Assembly (NCBI GenBank): GCA_002327985.1
Contig: DCVM01000159.1
Location: 1 to 14,407, forward strand
From: Syntrophaceae bacterium UBA2188
GTDB lineage: Bacteria; Desulfobacterota; BSN033; UBA1163
DNA length: 14,407 bases
Reading direction: 5' to 3'
Under the pieces are notes generated by a model. The model worked only from the letters and a program-made list of their open reading frames with translations. It was not told where the DNA came from and searched no databases. The position numbers and the translations under genes were made by a program. Below, one piece after another: positions 13,812-14,407 of the stretch (position 1 is the stretch's first letter; each line of letters opens with the position of its first letter).

Positions 13812-14042
13812 GTGAAATTCAATCGAATCACAGTCAATCCTAATCAGATGGGAGGGGTCCCCTGCGTCCGCGGATTACGCATTCCGGTAGCCACTGTTGT
13901 AGGAATGATAGCAGATGGCATGACAGTGGAAGAGATTCTGAAGGCATATCCAGATCTTCAGCCTGACGATCTCCAAGAAGCTCTTCGGTTTGCTGCTGAA
14001 GCGGTAAGAGAACGGGAGCTCCCACTGGTGACTGGATCATGA
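13812..14042 (+). CDS. DUF433 domain protein, putative antitoxin
   Basis: A 76-residue DUF433 protein. The family core is obvious: ITVNPNQMGGVPCVRGLRIP (7-25), followed by VATVVGMIADGMTVEEILKAYPDL and LQEALRFAAE. DUF433 proteins are small, winged-helix-like and commonly encoded before DUF5615 PIN-like proteins as antitoxins. The GTG start at 13812 is preferred over an in-frame TTG 33 bases earlier because GGAGG (13800-13804) lies seven bases upstream and because the family usually begins near the R-I-T-V-N-P segment. Its TGA overlaps the next start (ATGA), so the two are co-translated. Confidence 0.88.
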   Translation: MKFNRITVNPNQMGGVPCVRGLRIPVATVVGMIADGMTVEEILKAYPDLQPDDLQEALRFAAEAVRERELPLVTGS

Positions 14043-14407
14043 AGTTCCTTGTTGACAATGCCCTATCTCCATTGGTGGCCGAGGGCTTAAGGCAAGCTGG
14101 TCACGACGCATTGCATGTCCGAGATTACGGATTGCAAAAGGCTCAAGACGAAGAGATCTTCTCACTTGCTGAAGCTGAAAAGCGAATACTGATATCGGCG
14201 GATACCGACTTTGGAGCATTCTTGGCATTATGGAGAAAGAGTGAACCCTCCGTTATTTTGTTCAGAAGGGGATCAGATCGCCAGCCCGCTAAACAGGTTA
14301 CTCTCTTGTTGTCAAATCTCCCGAAGATCCAGGAGGCACTGGAGCAGGGGAGTATCGTAGTGCTTGAGCAAACCCGTCTACGAATCCATAGCTTGTCAAT
14401 CAATGAT
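14039..14407 (+). CDS. DUF5615 PIN-like protein, putative toxin (runs off the right edge)
   Basis: 123 residues are visible with no stop before the window ends; the family is about 110-130 residues, so nearly all of it is here. DUF5615 proteins have a PIN-like fold, expected to be a metal-dependent RNase. The acidic positions are present: D6 (MKFLVDNALSP), D29, the D37-E38-E39 cluster (KAQDEEIF) and D55/D57 (ISADTDFG). It overlaps the DUF433 gene by four bases, the usual arrangement for this toxin-antitoxin pair. The active site looks intact. RNase activity is inferred from the fold family. Confidence 0.88.
   Translation, partial: MKFLVDNALSPLVAEGLRQAGHDALHVRDYGLQKAQDEEIFSLAEAEKRILISADTDFGAFLALWRKSEPSVILFRRGSDRQPAKQVTLLLSNLPKIQEALEQGSIVVLEQTRLRIHSLSIND

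Overview
The window looks like a piece of a mid-GC, probably anaerobic bacterium. A Desulfobacterota (deltaproteobacterial), Nitrospirota or similar lineage would fit the mix of pyruvate phosphate dikinase, PEP synthase, QueH and toxin-antitoxin genes and the G-rich hairpin cluster, but no marker gene here fixes the taxonomy, so this is inference.

The left part (1 to about 8760) is ordinary metabolic DNA. It holds the N-terminal half of a TetR-type regulator (minus strand) and a 400-base intergenic stretch with several G/C-rich hairpins. An adenine-deaminase-family amidohydrolase follows, converging on a minus-strand pyruvate phosphate dikinase gene (ppdK). A 120-base divergent promoter region separates ppdK from a plus-strand phosphoenolpyruvate synthase gene (ppsA). 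Directly behind ppsA lie queH (last step of queuosine synthesis) and a small DUF2905 membrane protein. PpdK and PpsA both interconvert pyruvate and PEP, so this is a gluconeogenic/anaplerotic control point.

The right part (about 8760 to 14407) is an accessory island. In order it carries: an MqsR-like toxin whose start is out of frame, with an antitoxin joining an MqsA-type zinc finger and HTH to a Panacea (DUF4065) domain; a stand-alone Fic protein with its own inhibitory motif; a broken beta-class DNA methyltransferase (nonsense codon, then truncation next to sequence resembling a REP/RAYT element); an overlapping antitoxin plus PemK/MazF toxin pair; and a DUF433 plus DUF5615 (PIN-like) pair running off the right edge. 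That is three toxin-antitoxin modules, one Fic enzyme and one restriction-modification relic in 5.5 kb.

The most unusual structure is not a gene. The intergenic spacers of the island repeatedly carry short tandem arrays of degenerate 7-base units (also 8, 10 and 12 bases), often four units long. The unit sequence differs from array to array while the period is kept. One array is split exactly between units by a 20-base partly palindromic insert. A second oddity is a roughly 40 to 55-base repeat placed at nearly the same distance in front of two unrelated genes, fic and the broken methyltransferase gene.
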